Source: Rhodoferax sp. OV413 (lineage in GTDB: Bacteria; Pseudomonadota; Gammaproteobacteria; Burkholderiales; Burkholderiaceae_C). Taken from it: a stretch of DNA of 7,219 nucleotides. The stretch is taken from contig CAMATS010000109.1 in the NCBI GenBank assembly GCA_945861195.1, positions 1-7,219 of the forward strand, given 5' to 3'. Numbering within the stretch: the stretch's first letter is position 1; the number at the start of each line of letters is the position of its first letter. This document shows, one piece after another, positions 6,624 to 7,219 of this stretch. The translations under genes were made by a program, and so were the position numbers. The notes under the pieces are model-generated. The model had not been told where the DNA came from. It did not search any database and was given only the letters and a program-made list of their open reading frames with translations.

Positions 6624-6627
6624 TCCT
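6624..6627 (-). promoter_or_regulatory. Ribosome binding site of the glycine-zipper gene
   Basis: On the minus strand, AGGA lies 7 nt before ATG 6616. It decides this start against the upstream in-frame TTG. Confidence 0.65.
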
Positions 6628-6645
6628 GTTCGTCGTGTAACAAGT

Positions 6646-6667
6646 CACCAGTTTAGACCCGCTGGTG
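6646..6667. promoter_or_regulatory. Small dyad overlapping the putative promoter
   Basis: CACCAG (6646-6651) and CTGGTG (6662-6667) form a perfect 6-bp inverted repeat with a 10-nt spacer, extendable by one G-T and one G-C pair. It spans the candidate -10 of the glycine-zipper gene. It could be an operator, a leader hairpin, or a weak terminator for hemL; without a T-tract the last is least likely. Confidence 0.3.
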
Positions 6668-6679
6668 GCCGGCTTTAAG
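6650..6679 (-). promoter_or_regulatory. Candidate promoter of the glycine-zipper gene
   Basis: On the minus strand, CTTAAA (6674-6679) and TAAACT (6650-6655) are separated by 18 bp. Both are poor matches to the sigma-70 consensus (3/6 and 4/6), as is common for activator-dependent promoters. The predicted transcript would have a leader of about 25-30 nt. The separate TGTAA boxes lie just upstream of this -35. Confidence 0.3.
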
Positions 6680-6687
6680 AGCGCAGT

Positions 6688-6702
6688 TGTAAAGGCCTGT
6701 AA
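6688..6702 (+). promoter_or_regulatory. TGTAA-N5-TGTAA direct repeat, candidate OmpR-type regulator site
   Basis: On the plus strand, TGTAA at 6688-6692 and 6698-6702 are separated by 5 bp, a 10-bp period or one helical turn. The second extends to TGTAACAAGT (6698-6707), and this 10-mer recurs exactly at 6636-6645 near the start of the glycine-zipper gene. Direct repeats of this shape are the usual binding form for OmpR/PhoB-type response regulators (for example the CpxR box GTAAA-N5-GTAAA). The site lies 8 bp upstream of the candidate -35, a position suited to activation. The regulator is not identified. Confidence 0.4.
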
Positions 6703-6715
6703 CAAGTGCAAGGTC

Positions 6716-7219
6716 TCAGAGTGCTGCGAGTTCAGCAAAAACCGCAGCCGCAGCGGCAATGGTGTGCTCAATGTCGGCGCTGCTGTGGGCAGCACTTACA
6801 AAGCCGGCTTCGTAGAGGGCTGGGGCAATATAAACACCGTGCGCCAGCAGTCCGTGAAACAGATGGTTGAAGCGGCTGCCATTGGTGGTCATGACCTGCG
6901 GGTAATTGCTGGGCAGTTGCGGCAACAAAAAGAAACCAAACATGCCGCCCTCGCTGTCAGCGCTGAAGGGCAGCCCGTGTGCCTTGGCCGCCGCTTGGAG
7001 GCCCTCCACCAGCTGGCGTGTTTGGCGCGACAGCACCTCAAAAAACCCGGGCTGGCTAATTTGATGCAATGTCGCCAAGCCGCAGGCTGTCGCCACCGGG
7101 TTGCCCGACAGGGTGCCGGCCTGGTAGACCGGCCCAAGCGGTGCGAGTTGCTCCATCACCGCGCGCTTGGCGCCAAATGCGGCCAGCGGCATGCCCCCGC
7201 CGATCACTTTGCCCAGCAC
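6716..7219 (-). CDS. hemL: Glutamate-1-semialdehyde 2,1-aminomutase HemL, C-terminal part (5' end outside window)
   Basis: HemL is a PLP enzyme of the class-III aminotransferase fold. It converts glutamate-1-semialdehyde to 5-aminolevulinate, the C5-route precursor of heme and other tetrapyrroles, in the cytoplasm. The window holds the last 167 codons; the frame runs off the right edge, so the gene is partial (the first visible codon is an internal Val, GTG). The sequence opens with LGKVIGGGMPLAAFG, containing the PLP-binding lysine (E. coli Lys265). It continues with PVYQAGTLSGNPVATACG, GGMFGFF, RFNHLFHGLLAHGVYIAPALYEAGFVS and AHSSADIEHTI, all family landmarks in the right order. It ends normally at TGA, 99 bp before the glycine-zipper start. 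There is no strong terminator between them, so some read-through is possible. Confidence 0.97.
   Translation of the reverse strand: MLGKVIGGGMPLAAFGAKRAVMEQLAPLGPVYQAGTLSGNPVATACGLATLHQISQPGFFEVLSRQTRQLVEGLQAAAKAHGLPFSADSEGGMFGFFLLPQLPSNYPQVMTTNGSRFNHLFHGLLAHGVYIAPALYEAGFVSAAHSSADIEHTIAAAAAVFAELAAL

Noticed and set aside
6282..6656. Plus-strand frames opposite the glycine-zipper gene
   Set aside because: The minus-strand gene has a signal peptide, glycine zipper, conserved block and ribosome binding site; the plus frames are shadows.
1..7219. Defence, phage, CRISPR or biosynthetic system
   Set aside because: Every confidently recognised gene is a housekeeping or common membrane/envelope gene. 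There are no direct-repeat arrays, integrases, transposases, toxin-antitoxin pairs or RNA genes.

Overview
The window looks like chromosomal core sequence from a GC-rich betaproteobacterium, most likely order Burkholderiales and probably family Comamonadaceae (Rhodoferax/Polaromonas-like). This rests on protein sequence character, on the dusB-fis-purH order, and on a short Fis of 78 residues. No search was run, so the taxonomy is inference. I see no mobile element, phage module, CRISPR array, rRNA or tRNA.

Layout, left to right. (1) The 3' end of ychF (translation-associated GTPase/ATPase), plus strand, is followed after 34 bp by an unrecognised 233-residue soluble protein. (2) A plus-strand EamA/DMT-family membrane transporter carries a very histidine-rich C-terminal tail. 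(3) Convergent to it on the minus strand is a YqaA-type small membrane protein of the DedA/SNARE-associated superfamily. (4) A 142-bp divergent intergenic region separates yqaA from the plus-strand cluster dusB-fis-purH. dusB and fis overlap by an ATGA junction, and purH follows fis after 56 bp. (5) Convergent to purH, on the minus strand, are a glycine-zipper (17-kDa surface antigen-like) envelope protein and, at the right edge, the 3' part of hemL. The 99 bp between those two hold a candidate promoter with direct TGTAA repeats and a small dyad.

How the genes fit together. DusB (tRNA dihydrouridine synthase) and Fis (nucleoid protein) share an operon, as they do in enterobacteria. PurH supplies IMP for purine synthesis, so the central cluster belongs to growth and translation. 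HemL makes 5-aminolevulinate for heme. The glycine-zipper protein has its own ribosome binding site and probably its own promoter, which may be under an OmpR-type response regulator (inference). The EamA protein may export or handle a metal, judged only from its tail.

I did not find a convincing undescribed multi-gene system. The best leads are the histidine tail of the transporter, the unrecognised protein at 455-1156, and the TGTAA-N5-TGTAA site before the glycine-zipper gene.
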